From assembly GCA_024695725.1 (NCBI GenBank), contig JAILHQ010000136.1:1-23190 (forward strand): DNA of 23,190 bases. Reading direction: 5' to 3'. This document shows positions 1-8,397 of this stretch, piece by piece. The stretch is from Cyanobacteria bacterium RUI128 (GTDB lineage: Bacteria > Cyanobacteriota > Vampirovibrionia > Gastranaerophilales > Gastranaerophilaceae). Within the stretch, counting starts at the first letter, position 1; each line of letters begins with the position of its first letter. The position numbers and the translations under genes are program-made. Under the pieces are notes generated by a model. That model was not told the DNA's origin and made no database searches. It was given only the letters and a program-made list of their open reading frames with translations.

Positions 1-957
1 TTTTTCTTTACCTAAAGTACCGACGGCTGTCGAGTCAACTCTCTGTCCCTTGAAATAAAAGACCGCTTCTTTAAAATATAACGGAATATCAAACCACGCT
101 TCTGCCCCGAGATTATTTGCGGTACACGTTCCCCAAATACCATCTTTATTTATTTTCAGGTTTACATCAGCGGTTCCTTTAAAATTTCTGAAATTTTCAA
201 TAAACTTTCGCTCGTGCTCCTTTAATTTCTGAATATGCAAAATTGTTGCCATAAGCTCAGATGCAGGAAGTTTTTTACCATTTATATAAAATTCAGGGGG
301 TTCGTTTTTATCAACCAAAACTCCGTCTAAATACAGGTGTGAATTTCCTAAGGTTACTTCAAACTTATTTGCCTTAAGTTTATTATCTACAACTTGCAGC
401 GAACCGGAATCCCCTATATTTACCCCCTCTTTTAAAAACGGAGTATCAATAGCAATTCTCAATTGTATAACGCCGTTTTGTGTGTCAATATTGTTGACAT
501 TGACATTTGCTTCATCAGATTTATAAACCAGATTTGAAATATGAATTTCAGGAAGATTCTTTGGTTCAAAATTACCCCTGCTCTTATGTTTATTTTTTTT
601 ATTTACCCCCTTAAAATAATCTCCGTCAATAAATATATTATTTGCGCTGACCAATGCCAGACGTTTTTGTAATAGCTTATATTTTAAAGAGAGATTATTA
701 ATATCCGCAACCGGTACATTATTATTTTTTGCATTGATCCTGTCAACCTTTAAAGCAAATGTAAGCGCTGGAGATACTTTTAAATTCAGTCCCGTAATAG
801 TTGTTTCTACCCCGCTTTTTTTATTGGCAAAATGGCTCAGTTCCATTTGTACAGATTTACTGTTTACTAATTGTGGCAGCAAAAGTACTATCCCAAGATA
901 TAAACCAATTACGGTTAACAATAAAAGACCTAAAGCTATCTTAAAAATCTTCTTCAT
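1..957 (-). CDS. AsmA/TamB-like envelope protein, N-terminal 319 codons (partial)
   Basis: The frame is open from the ATG at 957 to the window edge, so the gene is cut off on the left. Residues 5-27 form one hydrophobic helix after a Lys-rich start (MKKIFKIALG), giving a signal-anchor with the rest outside the cytoplasm. The following sequence alternates short beta-strand-like stretches (for example ITGLNLKVSPALTFALKVDRI), which resembles AsmA-like proteins that bridge the periplasm and move lipid between membranes. That family call rests on architecture only. No Shine-Dalgarno sequence precedes the ATG, but a TATAAT lies 12 nt upstream, so the mRNA may be nearly leaderless. Two copies of the dispersed GGGGTAAAT element lie inside the gene in the same frame and encode Gly-Val-Asn at residues 117-119 and 178-180. 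The gene lies downstream of the terminator of the preceding minus-strand pair, so it is probably its own transcription unit. Confidence 0.6.
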   Translation of the reverse strand, partial: MKKIFKIALGLLLLTVIGLYLGIVLLLPQLVNSKSVQMELSHFANKKSGVETTITGLNLKVSPALTFALKVDRINAKNNNVPVADINNLSLKYKLLQKRLALVSANNIFIDGDYFKGVNKKNKHKSRGNFEPKNLPEIHISNLVYKSDEANVNVNNIDTQNGVIQLRIAIDTPFLKEGVNIGDSGSLQVVDNKLKANKFEVTLGNSHLYLDGVLVDKNEPPEFYINGKKLPASELMATILHIQKLKEHERKFIENFRNFKGTADVNLKINKDGIWGTCTANNLGAEAWFDIPLYFKEAVFYFKGQRVDSTAVGTLGKEK

Positions 958-969
958 ACATAATATTTT

Positions 970-975
970 ATTATA
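970..975 (-). promoter_or_regulatory. putative -10 box (TATAAT) of a near-leaderless AsmA-like transcript
   Basis: A perfect TATAAT on the minus strand ends 12 nt before the ATG at 957. This puts the expected transcription start about 5-6 nt before the start codon and fits the absence of a Shine-Dalgarno sequence. No good -35 hexamer is seen, and the surrounding A/T run makes chance matches likely. Confidence 0.3.
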
Positions 976-999
976 AAAATAGAATTATAAAAAAGATAA

Positions 1000-1037
1000 A
1001 AATATCGGGTTGAATGTTTATTATCAACCCGATATTT
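1000..1037 (-). terminator. Rho-independent terminator after the AI-2E/secreted-protein pair
   Basis: A perfect 14-bp stem (AAATATCGGGTTGA pairing with 1024-1037) closes a 10-nt loop. On the minus strand it is followed by a T-rich run (TTTTTATCTTTTTT). It lies 11 nt after the stop of the 1049-2074 gene and separates that pair from the AsmA-like gene. Confidence 0.85.
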
Positions 1038-1048
1038 GTAAAAATTTA

Positions 1049-2074
1049 TTAGTATTCAAACTTATAATCTTGCCCCTGCTTTTTAATTGTAAATTGAAGC
1101 GACTGCGGGTCATCTTTAAATTTTAAACAAAGTATTCTCATTGAAGAATTTGCCTTCAGGTCATAATTTTCAGGTAATGAATGAGAGAATCTTGTCGCTT
1201 CTTTTACAACTTTTGCAAGTCTTACATTGTTCGCAACAGTAAAGCCTAATGACAAACCACCTGTAGCAACGGCTAACGGGACACCTAAAGTATCTGCAAC
1301 ATCTAATCTGTCCATATCTACAAATGTTGATGTTGTAATATCTTTTAGTGCAGCAAGTCTTTCTGAGCTGACTTTTTCTACTTTTATATCAGAATTTGAA
1401 TTATTTTTAATAACGTATTCAAATGCGTGAACATATTTATTTTCTTTATTTTTTAAACGATATTCATTAACCGTAACAGTTACGTCAGCATCTGCGTTAT
1501 AAAATTCTTCTGAATCAATACAAGTTAAATCAATCGGATCATTATCCTCTGAATACGGAATAGTAGAGGTCTTTTCATTTCCTTTTGACATTTTATCATT
1601 TAATTTATTCATACCGTTTTTAAGCGGTTTTAAACCGTCAGGAAGGGTGAACAAACCGTCTAATGCACCGGATCTTGCATAATCTATAAAATCAAACTTA
1701 TACTCTTTATAAGCCTCGTCGTCCTTAAGTGTTTCATATTGGTAGTTTTGACTTTTAAAGAACTCCGTAACTCCGTTGTTATCTTTATCATATGTAGCAT
1801 CTGTTACAATATATACATCCGTATCATGCAAAGCAGGATAGAATTTCATATAATAATGTTCGTCTCCGTATGCTGCGTAATATGCATTTCTTGAAAGCTT
1901 TTTAACCTCAACTTCTTTAGATAAAATGCCATCTACAACAGGCACTACCGTTCTTATATTTTGGCCCTTTATTCTGTATGCATGATAATCTTTTATCATT
2001 CCTGCCGCATTGGCTGTTGCTGCAAATAGTACAAGCAACGATAATACATAAATACCTTTTAGCAATTTTTTCAT
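1049..2074 (-). CDS. secreted protein of unknown family, paralogue of 3389-4435
   Basis: I do not recognise a family. The protein is 341 aa with a typical signal peptide (MKKLLKGIYVLSLLVLFAATANA, cleavage expected after ANA near residue 23), so it is exported. It matches the protein at 3389-4435 along its whole length. Shared blocks include PIDL-x-C-x-DS, YRLK-x-KENKYVHA-x-EY, SERLA-x-LKD-x-TT-x2-FVD-x-DRLD and LPENY-x-LK, with MRIL-x-LK-x-KDDP near the C-terminus. Both also have a short hydrophobic stretch about 70-90 residues from the end. The start at 2074 is chosen over an ATG at 2107 because GGAG lies 9 nt before it and the longer form would overlap the upstream gene by 32 bp. It is 1 nt after the permease stop, so the two are co-transcribed and probably translationally coupled. 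Role unknown. Confidence 0.85.
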   Translation of the reverse strand: MKKLLKGIYVLSLLVLFAATANAAGMIKDYHAYRIKGQNIRTVVPVVDGILSKEVEVKKLSRNAYYAAYGDEHYYMKFYPALHDTDVYIVTDATYDKDNNGVTEFFKSQNYQYETLKDDEAYKEYKFDFIDYARSGALDGLFTLPDGLKPLKNGMNKLNDKMSKGNEKTSTIPYSEDNDPIDLTCIDSEEFYNADADVTVTVNEYRLKNKENKYVHAFEYVIKNNSNSDIKVEKVSSERLAALKDITTSTFVDMDRLDVADTLGVPLAVATGGLSLGFTVANNVRLAKVVKEATRFSHSLPENYDLKANSSMRILCLKFKDDPQSLQFTIKKQGQDYKFEY

Positions 2075-2075
2075 A

Positions 2076-3140
2076 TTAATCTTTCTCCTTTGCCGGCAAT
2101 TCGGCATTTTGGTCTTTTTCTTTTATGTTTTTAACGTATAATTCATCAAGTAAAACACAAATTGTTGCTGCCATTGCAGGCCCGAAAAGAACTCCGATAA
2201 AGCCGAAATACTTTCCGCCTAAAATTAATGATAAGAATATAATGGTCGGGTGTAAATCCATTAATTTACTAAAAGCATATGGTCTAACCAAATTATTTTC
2301 AACAAGTTGTGCTAAAACCATAACAACAAGTGTTGTAATAAGTACTTTTGCACCAAATTCGTAAACACCTATTAAACAGATCACAATTGCAATAGCAGGC
2401 CCGACAACAGGAACAATGTCCAAAATAGCTGCTATAAGCGCTATGGAAATTGCATAAGGATTTCTTAAGATTAATAAACCAACTGCATTAACAACAAAGA
2501 CGCTTAATACAGCCATTGTTTGAGCAAATACATATCCGCCCATTTTTGAAGATATATTGTCGACAATTTCTTCCGTTCTATTTTTTATATTTGCAGGGAA
2601 ATAGTTCAAAACAGTTCCTTTAATGCTCTTTTTATCCTGCATAAAGAAAAACAGAAAAATTAAACCGGTTAAGCAATAAGCAAAGCTTGATCCCATACCT
2701 TTTACTAATCCTGCAATATAATCTATTGCACCTTCGGTAGAATTTGCCATAGAGGCAGTCATTCCGTCGATATCTATTTTGGTTATGCCCATTGCCTGAA
2801 ATAAAGCACTACCCTTAATCGCTTCATTTAAATTTTTAACGTAATTCGGATATTCTTTAATTAATTCACTAATTTGGTATGCACCTAACATAAATATAAA
2901 TGCAAATAATATACCTAATATAGACAATGCCCCAAACAACACAATGCATGTAGCAACAGGTCTCGGCATTTTGTTTTCTAATTTGTCAACAATCGGATTT
3001 AATGAGCAAGCAAATACCAACGAAATAAACAGCATTATTGCTACATCAACATTTGTAAACATAAAAAATAAACAAAGTAAAATAAAAAATCCAAAAAGGA
3101 TTGTATTAAACGGAACTTCATTATTAAACAATCTAATCAT
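2076..3140 (-). CDS. AI-2E family (PerM/YdiK-type) membrane permease
   Basis: A 354-aa polytopic inner-membrane protein. Two hydrophobic helices lie near the N-terminus and a third around residues 65-90. A soluble stretch (about 90-150) follows, then a C-terminal block of helices. The family signature is visible: DIVPVVGPAIA in the second half, then AQLVENNLVRP and a glycine-rich GGKYFGFIGVLFGP. Length fits the AI-2E/UPF0118 family (about 340-370 aa). Members have been linked to export of autoinducer-2 or to Na+/H+ exchange, so the substrate here is open. The start has AAAGGTGGG upstream. The C-terminal tail is charged (KEKDQNAELPAKEKD). It is the first gene of a two-gene operon with the secreted protein that starts 1 nt after its stop. 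Confidence 0.88.
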   Translation of the reverse strand: MIRLFNNEVPFNTILFGFFILLCLFFMFTNVDVAIMLFISLVFACSLNPIVDKLENKMPRPVATCIVLFGALSILGILFAFIFMLGAYQISELIKEYPNYVKNLNEAIKGSALFQAMGITKIDIDGMTASMANSTEGAIDYIAGLVKGMGSSFAYCLTGLIFLFFFMQDKKSIKGTVLNYFPANIKNRTEEIVDNISSKMGGYVFAQTMAVLSVFVVNAVGLLILRNPYAISIALIAAILDIVPVVGPAIAIVICLIGVYEFGAKVLITTLVVMVLAQLVENNLVRPYAFSKLMDLHPTIIFLSLILGGKYFGFIGVLFGPAMAATICVLLDELYVKNIKEKDQNAELPAKEKD

Positions 3141-3388
3141 ATTCCCACCTTTTCTCTTCTACAACCACACGAAAATAATATACCAAAGAAATTTTTTGTT
3201 CAATTTATGTGAAGTACTATTTTTCATATATAAAACATTCGTTATCTGCTATTGTACAAATAAAAATTCAAAAATTTTACTAAACATAAATTCCATGCTA
3301 TCATACGAAGTATAAGTTAAGAAATAGAGTTTTATATGGATTTAGTATTATAGAGTAGTTTAAATAATAAAATAATGGAGGCTCAAAA

Positions 3389-4435
3389 ATGAAAAAGATA
3401 CTTAACCTTTTTGTTTTCGCATTACTGGTAACACTAGTAAATTCGGGCATTGTTTCAGCTGAAATCACAAAGAATTTTTACGGTTATCAGGTAAAAGATG
3501 TTAACATTAGACAACTCAAATATAAAATAGATAGGGCTATTGAAGCATATAAAGGGGACGATAAATTCGTACCGCTCGAAAATGTAAAAAATGCTTACAT
3601 ATACACTGATCCTAACTGCACTTATTTTATAAGATTATATCCTGCAAAAGCAGATACTGATATTTACGTTGTTTCCAATGAAAAGTATGATGTTGAAAAT
3701 AACGAACTAATAGAATTCTTAAAACAATATGTTTATTCTTGTGAAAAGATAGATAATAAAGATGCTTTAAGAGAGTATAAATTCGACTTCTTTACCTTAG
3801 CCAGAAAAAATGAATTGGGTAACTTCTACATATCTCCGGATTTGGTTAAACCATTAAAAACAGGTATGAAAAAACTCAATAACAAAATGGCAAAAGACAA
3901 TAAAAAAACATCAGTATTCCCATACACTCCGGATAAAGATCCTATCGATCTGGACTGTGTAGATTCAACAAATTATTATGATGAAAATTCAAAATTTTCT
4001 TTTATCCAAAATGAATATCGTTTAAAACAGAAAGAAAACAAATATGTACACGCTTATGAATATCTTGTAGTCAATAAAAATAATTCAACTGCAACAGTTA
4101 CTGCAACAAGCGAAAGACTTGCAGGGCTTAAAGACGTGACAACAGAAGCTTTTGTAGATTTGGACAGACTTGATTTGATTGATACTGTGGGCACATTCCC
4201 TCCTGTATTAATTTGTACTGCAGGTACATCTGCTATATTAAGTGTTCCTAACTGGATAAGATTAGCAAGAATCACTGCTGAATCAAAAAGATATTCAAAT
4301 GCTCTGCCTGAAAATTATGAACTTAAATCGAAAGGCGAAATGAGAATTTTGGTCCTGAAATATAAAGATGATCCAAAACCGATCAAATTTAATATTAAAT
4401 TTGCAGACGGAACAGTGTACAATGTTTCATTCTAA
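3389..4435 (+). CDS. secreted protein of unknown family, paralogue of 1049-2074
   Basis: Family not recognised. The protein is 348 aa with a signal peptide (MKKILNLFVFALLVTLVNSGIVSA, cleavage near residue 24). It is a full-length paralogue of the product of 1049-2074. Conserved blocks include the DTD[IV]YVV region, YKFDF, PIDLDCVDS, RLKQKENKYVHAYEY, FVDLDRLDLIDTVGT and LPENYELK, plus a C-terminal MRILVLKYKDDPKP. GGAG lies 8 nt before the ATG. The gene diverges from the AI-2E permease across a 248-bp AT-rich gap and ends at a strong terminator, so it is probably monocistronic. Having paralogues on both sides of the permease suggests local duplication with inversion. Confidence 0.85.
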   Translation: MKKILNLFVFALLVTLVNSGIVSAEITKNFYGYQVKDVNIRQLKYKIDRAIEAYKGDDKFVPLENVKNAYIYTDPNCTYFIRLYPAKADTDIYVVSNEKYDVENNELIEFLKQYVYSCEKIDNKDALREYKFDFFTLARKNELGNFYISPDLVKPLKTGMKKLNNKMAKDNKKTSVFPYTPDKDPIDLDCVDSTNYYDENSKFSFIQNEYRLKQKENKYVHAYEYLVVNKNNSTATVTATSERLAGLKDVTTEAFVDLDRLDLIDTVGTFPPVLICTAGTSAILSVPNWIRLARITAESKRYSNALPENYELKSKGEMRILVLKYKDDPKPIKFNIKFADGTVYNVSF

Positions 4436-4462
4436 ATGATATTATCTGTAATATAAAGTTTT

Positions 4463-4501
4463 AAAGATATGTAGTTGAATATTCAACTACATATCTTTTT
4501 T
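4463..4501. terminator. bidirectional Rho-independent terminator
   Basis: An exact 36-bp palindrome (4463-4498, two 18-nt arms with no spacer; the real loop is probably the central AATATT) is followed by T residues on the plus strand, and A residues at its start serve the minus strand. It sits between the convergent genes ending at 4435 (+) and 4553 (-). Confidence 0.88.
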
Positions 4502-4552
4502 ACAGTTTTCATTTTTTATAATCGAATGAATTATTCAGATACAGAAAGTTTT

Positions 4553-5617
4553 TTATCCGGCTATATCAAGCATTGCGCCAACGATATCTTTTGAGATATC
4601 AACCTGTCTTATTCGGTTATAACCGTTTGTTTGAGGCATTCTTTCGCTATTGGTTACAATAACTTCTTCAACAGGAGCCTTACTCAGTCTTTCGATAGCA
4701 GGGCCGTTGAAAAGTCCGTGCGAAGCACATATATATATCTTATCCGCACCGTTGCGTTTAAGCATATCTGCTGCCTGAGTGATAGTGCCCGCTGTATCAA
4801 TAATATCATCATAGATTACACACGTTTTACCCTCAACATCACCCAAAAGCATTTCTGCGACAGCCTGATTATGAGCCGTTCTGTTCTTGTAAATTATCGC
4901 CTTTTCGCAATTAAGCGACTTAGCAAGTTTATCCGCACGTTTTGCGCCGCCAAAATCAGGGGATACAATAACCAAATCTTTCGGATCAATTTCTTTTGAC
5001 TTCAGGTAATCAGACATTACTCTCATTGAAGAAAGCTCTGTCATTTTCATTTCCTTAGCAAACCCCTGCATTGCCTGTGCGTGAACATCTGTCGTTATAA
5101 CCTCATCAACACCCGACGCACGCAACAAATCAAGGTTAAGTCTTGCAGAAATCGGTTCCCCAAACTCAACTTTTCTCTCCTGTCTGCCGTAAGGGAAGTT
5201 CGGCATAATCGCTACAACCTTATTCGCTCCCATTCTTTTGCTTGCATCAGCCTTGAGGTAGGTTTCCATCATATTATCATTAACGGCACGACTTGAAGTC
5301 TGCATAATAAATACATCTTTATTTCTCATATCCTCAAGTATATTCACATAAGTTTCACCATTGGCAAACTTTTTTACAACTGTCTTACTCGGTTCGATCC
5401 CGAGTCTTTTTGAAATATTTTCTTCTAAACTTTCCGGAAATGATGACGGAATAAGTTTCATAAATGCTTTTCTGCTCATAAATGCTGCTGAACCGGCTGA
5501 TTCTTTTTTTTGTATTGTTGGTCTTTCTCCCGAATAAGTATTACGAAAAGTCGGTTTAGTCACTGAATTAGAGGCAGGCTGAACCGAATTCAATGCACCG
5601 ATTGAACTGATAAACAT
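4553..5617 (-). CDS. prs: ribose-phosphate pyrophosphokinase (PRPP synthetase), divergent, with N-terminal extension
   Basis: Makes 5-phosphoribosyl-1-pyrophosphate from ribose 5-phosphate and ATP for nucleotide, His and Trp synthesis. Visible motifs: FANGETYVNI (84-93), YGRQERK (143-149, the ATP-loop region, usually YARQDRK), DVHAQAMQGF (177-186, conserved His), VSPDFGGAKRA (218-228), YKNR (243-246) and the PRPP loop YDDIIDTAGT (269-278). The flexible-loop motif is normally K-R-R; here the middle Arg is Asn. About 50 residues (MFISSIGALNSVQPASNSVT onward) precede the catalytic domain and have no counterpart in standard enzymes of about 315 aa. This start is supported by AAGGAG 8 nt before the ATG, so the extension is probably real. 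A shorter form from Met47 is possible but I see no reason to prefer it. Catalysis is likely, though the divergence leaves room for a PRPP-synthetase-like paralogue. Confidence 0.88.
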   Translation of the reverse strand: MFISSIGALNSVQPASNSVTKPTFRNTYSGERPTIQKKESAGSAAFMSRKAFMKLIPSSFPESLEENISKRLGIEPSKTVVKKFANGETYVNILEDMRNKDVFIMQTSSRAVNDNMMETYLKADASKRMGANKVVAIMPNFPYGRQERKVEFGEPISARLNLDLLRASGVDEVITTDVHAQAMQGFAKEMKMTELSSMRVMSDYLKSKEIDPKDLVIVSPDFGGAKRADKLAKSLNCEKAIIYKNRTAHNQAVAEMLLGDVEGKTCVIYDDIIDTAGTITQAADMLKRNGADKIYICASHGLFNGPAIERLSKAPVEEVIVTNSERMPQTNGYNRIRQVDISKDIVGAMLDIAG

Positions 5618-5772
5618 TTAAGCATCTCCTTATGGTTTTTAGTTGTTGAACACACATCTTTAATAGTTAAAACTTCCTATAACTCATTTATAACATGCAC
5701 AAAATTTTTATACCATGCTTTCCGGCAATAGTTTAAGAAAATATTACATAATTATTTTTCACGCACAACAAA

Positions 5773-5796
5773 TTCCCCGTTTTATCCGTACGGGAA
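5773..5796 (-). terminator. possible weak terminator of the coiled-coil gene
   Basis: An imperfect hairpin (TTCCCCGT against ACGGGAA, one bulge) lies about 30 nt after the stop at 5825 and is followed on the minus strand by only a short T-rich stretch. The rest of the 5618-5824 gap is AT-rich and presumably holds the prs promoter, but no convincing -35/-10 pair was found. Confidence 0.3.
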
Positions 5797-5824
5797 AAGA
5801 TTTGCGAACATATCATCAACAGAT

Positions 5825-7222
5825 TTAGGAAACGACTTCTTCCTCTTCTTCAAGTTCTACCCTTTGGTTAGGATCAAACTTGTACTTGTCGCCTGCCTTT
5901 TGGGCATCTGCAAGATCCGCATCTTTCGCGTTATTCACAGCGGTCGCGTGGTTGTTTACAGCCTCCTGACGCGAAGTTTGAATTACACTCAGAGCACTTG
6001 TTTCCTCTCTGTCATAAGCAGCCACTGCCGCATCATAAGCTAACTTGTATGTCGCAAGTTCAGGATTTGCCTCTACTGCCTCACGCATTTTCTCTTTCAG
6101 CGCACCAATTAAGTTAGTGCGCTCGCCTCTGAGTCTTGTTTCCTCTTCTTTCAGCTGATTAAGATTAATTTCGGCGTTGTTTATTTTGTCGACTTCTTTC
6201 TCTTTCTTTTCTATCGCTTTTCTCAGATTCGCTTTGAGATTACTCAAGGAACGTTGCTGATCTTCGTCAAGCCCCGATTCGTCAACACCTGCCAAAGCAG
6301 TTTCAGCACCTTTCAGCGATTCTAACTCTGCACTTGCAATAGCCAAGGAAGTTTCTTTAACTGATACGAGGGTTTCCATTCTGACAATATCTTTTCTTAC
6401 CTGTCTGTATTGTGACTCAACACCGTCAAGTTGCTCTTTTATCTTGCCAACAGCCTCAGCAGCATCTGCATCTTTTGCAGAAAGTCCGCTTATAAATGAA
6501 CTTAAAGCAATATCTTTATTTCCTTTTTCGTGATTCAGTTTTGTAGTCGTGCCGTCAAAGATTTTATCCAAATCTTCAGTCGAACGGTTAAGCGCACCAA
6601 TTGCCTCTTCTTTTGCAGTTCTTAACTGTTCTGCAGACTGAACCGTATGGACAACATCATCGGTACCGTCAACGACTCCCGTAGTTGCATCACCCGTAGC
6701 AGTTACAGATGCCGTTGTATCAGAGCCTGCCGCACTTGACGTCGTGTCAGAACCTGCCACACTTGTTGCCGCATCAGCGCTTGCAGCTGTCGCATCACTT
6801 GAACCTGTGACACCACCGGACACATCTCCACCCGATACTGCCCCACCTCCGCCTGCTGCATCAGCAGCAGCCGCTGCAGCCGCTTCTTCTTCGGCTTTTT
6901 TCTCTGCTACATGCTCCAGATAATGTTCATAAGCTTTTGCCTGAGCCTGAGTTAAAGCTTCTTTTGCTTCATTCATTTCTTCTGCGGCATCATTATGTTC
7001 TTTTCTTGCAGCATCAATTTTGCTGTTATATGTTTCCTGATAATCATCTAAAGCTTGATAGTATGCTGATACAATGGCTTTTTCATCATTAGTCCACTGA
7101 GATGTTTTTGTGTCAAGTTCCTCGTGTAATGCTTTTTGTTCCTTTTGGATATTTTCAAGATTCTTTTGAGCAATTTCTCTTGCCTCTTTTAATTGTTTAT
7201 TTTGCTCCTTTATAGCATCCAT
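5825..7222 (-). CDS. coiled-coil protein, C-terminal part of an apparently interrupted gene
   Basis: No family recognised. The ORF is 465 aa and begins inside a coiled coil (MDAIKEQNKQLKEAREIAQ). Heptad-like, Glu/Lys/Ala-rich helices cover about 1-115 and 200-445. Between them is an Ala/Gly/Ser/Thr/Asp-rich flexible linker (about 113-195) with repeated SDTTSSAAGSDTT-type units. The tail is strongly acidic (VELEEEEEVVS). It lies in the same frame as the ORF at 7271-8293. Only one TAA and 16 sense codons (TTLEKEQEKEAKLQKT), themselves coiled-coil-like, separate them. No Shine-Dalgarno sequence precedes the ATG at 7222. It therefore looks like the second half of one protein of about 820 aa rather than an independent gene. 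The linker codons are more GC-rich than the neighbourhood. Confidence 0.6.
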   Translation of the reverse strand: MDAIKEQNKQLKEAREIAQKNLENIQKEQKALHEELDTKTSQWTNDEKAIVSAYYQALDDYQETYNSKIDAARKEHNDAAEEMNEAKEALTQAQAKAYEHYLEHVAEKKAEEEAAAAAAADAAGGGGAVSGGDVSGGVTGSSDATAASADAATSVAGSDTTSSAAGSDTTASVTATGDATTGVVDGTDDVVHTVQSAEQLRTAKEEAIGALNRSTEDLDKIFDGTTTKLNHEKGNKDIALSSFISGLSAKDADAAEAVGKIKEQLDGVESQYRQVRKDIVRMETLVSVKETSLAIASAELESLKGAETALAGVDESGLDEDQQRSLSNLKANLRKAIEKKEKEVDKINNAEINLNQLKEEETRLRGERTNLIGALKEKMREAVEANPELATYKLAYDAAVAAYDREETSALSVIQTSRQEAVNNHATAVNNAKDADLADAQKAGDKYKFDPNQRVELEEEEEVVS

Positions 7223-7270
7223 CGTTTTCTGAAGTTTAGCTTCTTTTTCTTGCTCTTTTTCAAGAGTAGT

Positions 7271-7273
7271 TTA
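7271..7273 (-). other. single in-frame TAA splitting the coiled-coil gene
   Basis: Minus-strand frame: ...ATT GAC GAA TAT TAA ACT ACT CTT GAA... continuing without another stop through the ATG at 7222 to the stop at 5825. The 48 nt between the TAA and that ATG are 16 sense codons in the same frame. One base change (for example CAA, AAA, GAA or TAT in place of TAA) would restore a continuous ORF from 8293 to 5825. Confidence 0.8.
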
Positions 7274-8293
7274 ATATTCGTCAATCTTAGTCTGAAGGGC
7301 ACTTATCTTTGAGTCATTCTTTCCTTCTTCATTTGAAGCTTCATAATTTTCTTTCGTTGCTTTTAACGAATTAATTCTGTTATTGATACCGCCAATCTCA
7401 CCTTCGAGGGCTGCATGTTGTGTGCTCAGCTCTGTATATTGATTTTCAGTATCAAGAATTTGCTGATTAAGATCATCAACCTCTTGCTGAGCATCATCAG
7501 CTTCTCGGTCTATAGATCTAATCTGTCCTACCAATTCACCAAGTTCATCCTTATGCGCGCCTAAAACTTCATAAAAAGCTGCTCTTGTATTTGTAATTTT
7601 TTCTTTTGCCGCTGCAATTGACGGTTCCGTCCCGGAACAAATGCTCTGTAAATATTGTGCTTTTTCCGCACGAACAGTATTCGCATCATTAAAACGTGCA
7701 AGGCAAGACGCTAGTTCAGATGCGTCTTCCGCACCTTCCGTGCGCATGAACTCCTGGAAATCAGGTGTAGTATTATTATTTTCCAAAACCGTTTTTATGT
7801 GGGCATTTACGTCTTCTTGTGTAATGGTATCTTTACCCTCGAACTCAGGCACATTCTGAAATGCGGCTGCTATTATCTCGGAATTACTTGCATATGTTGC
7901 AGCCAAGTTTTCCGTATATGCACGACCGTCAGCAATCCCGAATACAGGATTCATTCTAAAACTTGGGTTATTCGGCGAATTAGGCTCTACGTACGCTCCT
8001 TCGCTGGTAACTGTTATTGTCGGAATATCTATTTTTTCACCGACATCATACTGACCATCAGCCCCTTTATTATAAGACTGAATATGTATTGCATCTTGAT
8101 TAACCTCTACTAACGGGGCATCACCTGAATTGCTTAAATACAAACCTAACCTGTCATAACCACCTTGAGCGTACTTTTCACGCATATAGGTATTAAAATC
8201 ACTGTGACCTTTTTGATTTTTAAAACTACCCGGCTCATATGGATTTTTTTGGGTTGGCTCAAAATCATACTTCCTTGAAAATGGTTCCGGCAT
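7271..8293 (-). CDS. N-terminal part of the interrupted coiled-coil protein
   Basis: No family recognised. The ORF is 340 aa with a good ribosome site (AAGAGG 6 nt before the ATG) and no signal peptide. The first 60 residues (MPEPFSRKYDFEPTQKNPYE) are polar. Residues about 60-135 look like a small beta-rich region (VEVNQDAIHIQSYN, IDIPTITVTSEGAYVEP). Residues 135-235 are helical. From about 235 to the end it is a coiled coil (IRSIDREADDAQQEVDDLNQ onward), which stops abruptly at KIDEY-TAA. The same frame continues as coiled coil immediately after that stop, so this is best read as the front of a gene broken by a nonsense change, recoded, or affected by a base error. It diverges from the YkgJ-family gene across about 120 bp. 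Confidence 0.65.
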   Translation of the reverse strand: MPEPFSRKYDFEPTQKNPYEPGSFKNQKGHSDFNTYMREKYAQGGYDRLGLYLSNSGDAPLVEVNQDAIHIQSYNKGADGQYDVGEKIDIPTITVTSEGAYVEPNSPNNPSFRMNPVFGIADGRAYTENLAATYASNSEIIAAAFQNVPEFEGKDTITQEDVNAHIKTVLENNNTTPDFQEFMRTEGAEDASELASCLARFNDANTVRAEKAQYLQSICSGTEPSIAAAKEKITNTRAAFYEVLGAHKDELGELVGQIRSIDREADDAQQEVDDLNQQILDTENQYTELSTQHAALEGEIGGINNRINSLKATKENYEASNEEGKNDSKISALQTKIDEY

Positions 8294-8397
8294 ACAAACC
8301 TCTTATTTTATATAAAATTACACAGTTAGCATGACGGCATAAAGAGGTGAAAACTTAATAATACCGACAATATATTTTACAAATTTTTACATTCTTG

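Noticed and set aside
1049..2107. Longer start at 2107 for the secreted protein
   Set aside because: It would place MPNCRQRRKIN before a normal signal peptide and overlap the permease by 32 bp, while the ATG at 2074 has a proper ribosome site.
4631..5296. Plus-strand ORFs of 122 and 71 aa opposite prs
   Set aside because: They are antisense to a well-supported enzyme gene and have no ribosome site or recognisable protein features.
7271..7273. Reassigned stop codon (alternative genetic code)
   Set aside because: TAA ends several other well-supported genes in the window (for example 2076-3140 and 20784-21131), so TAA is a normal stop here.
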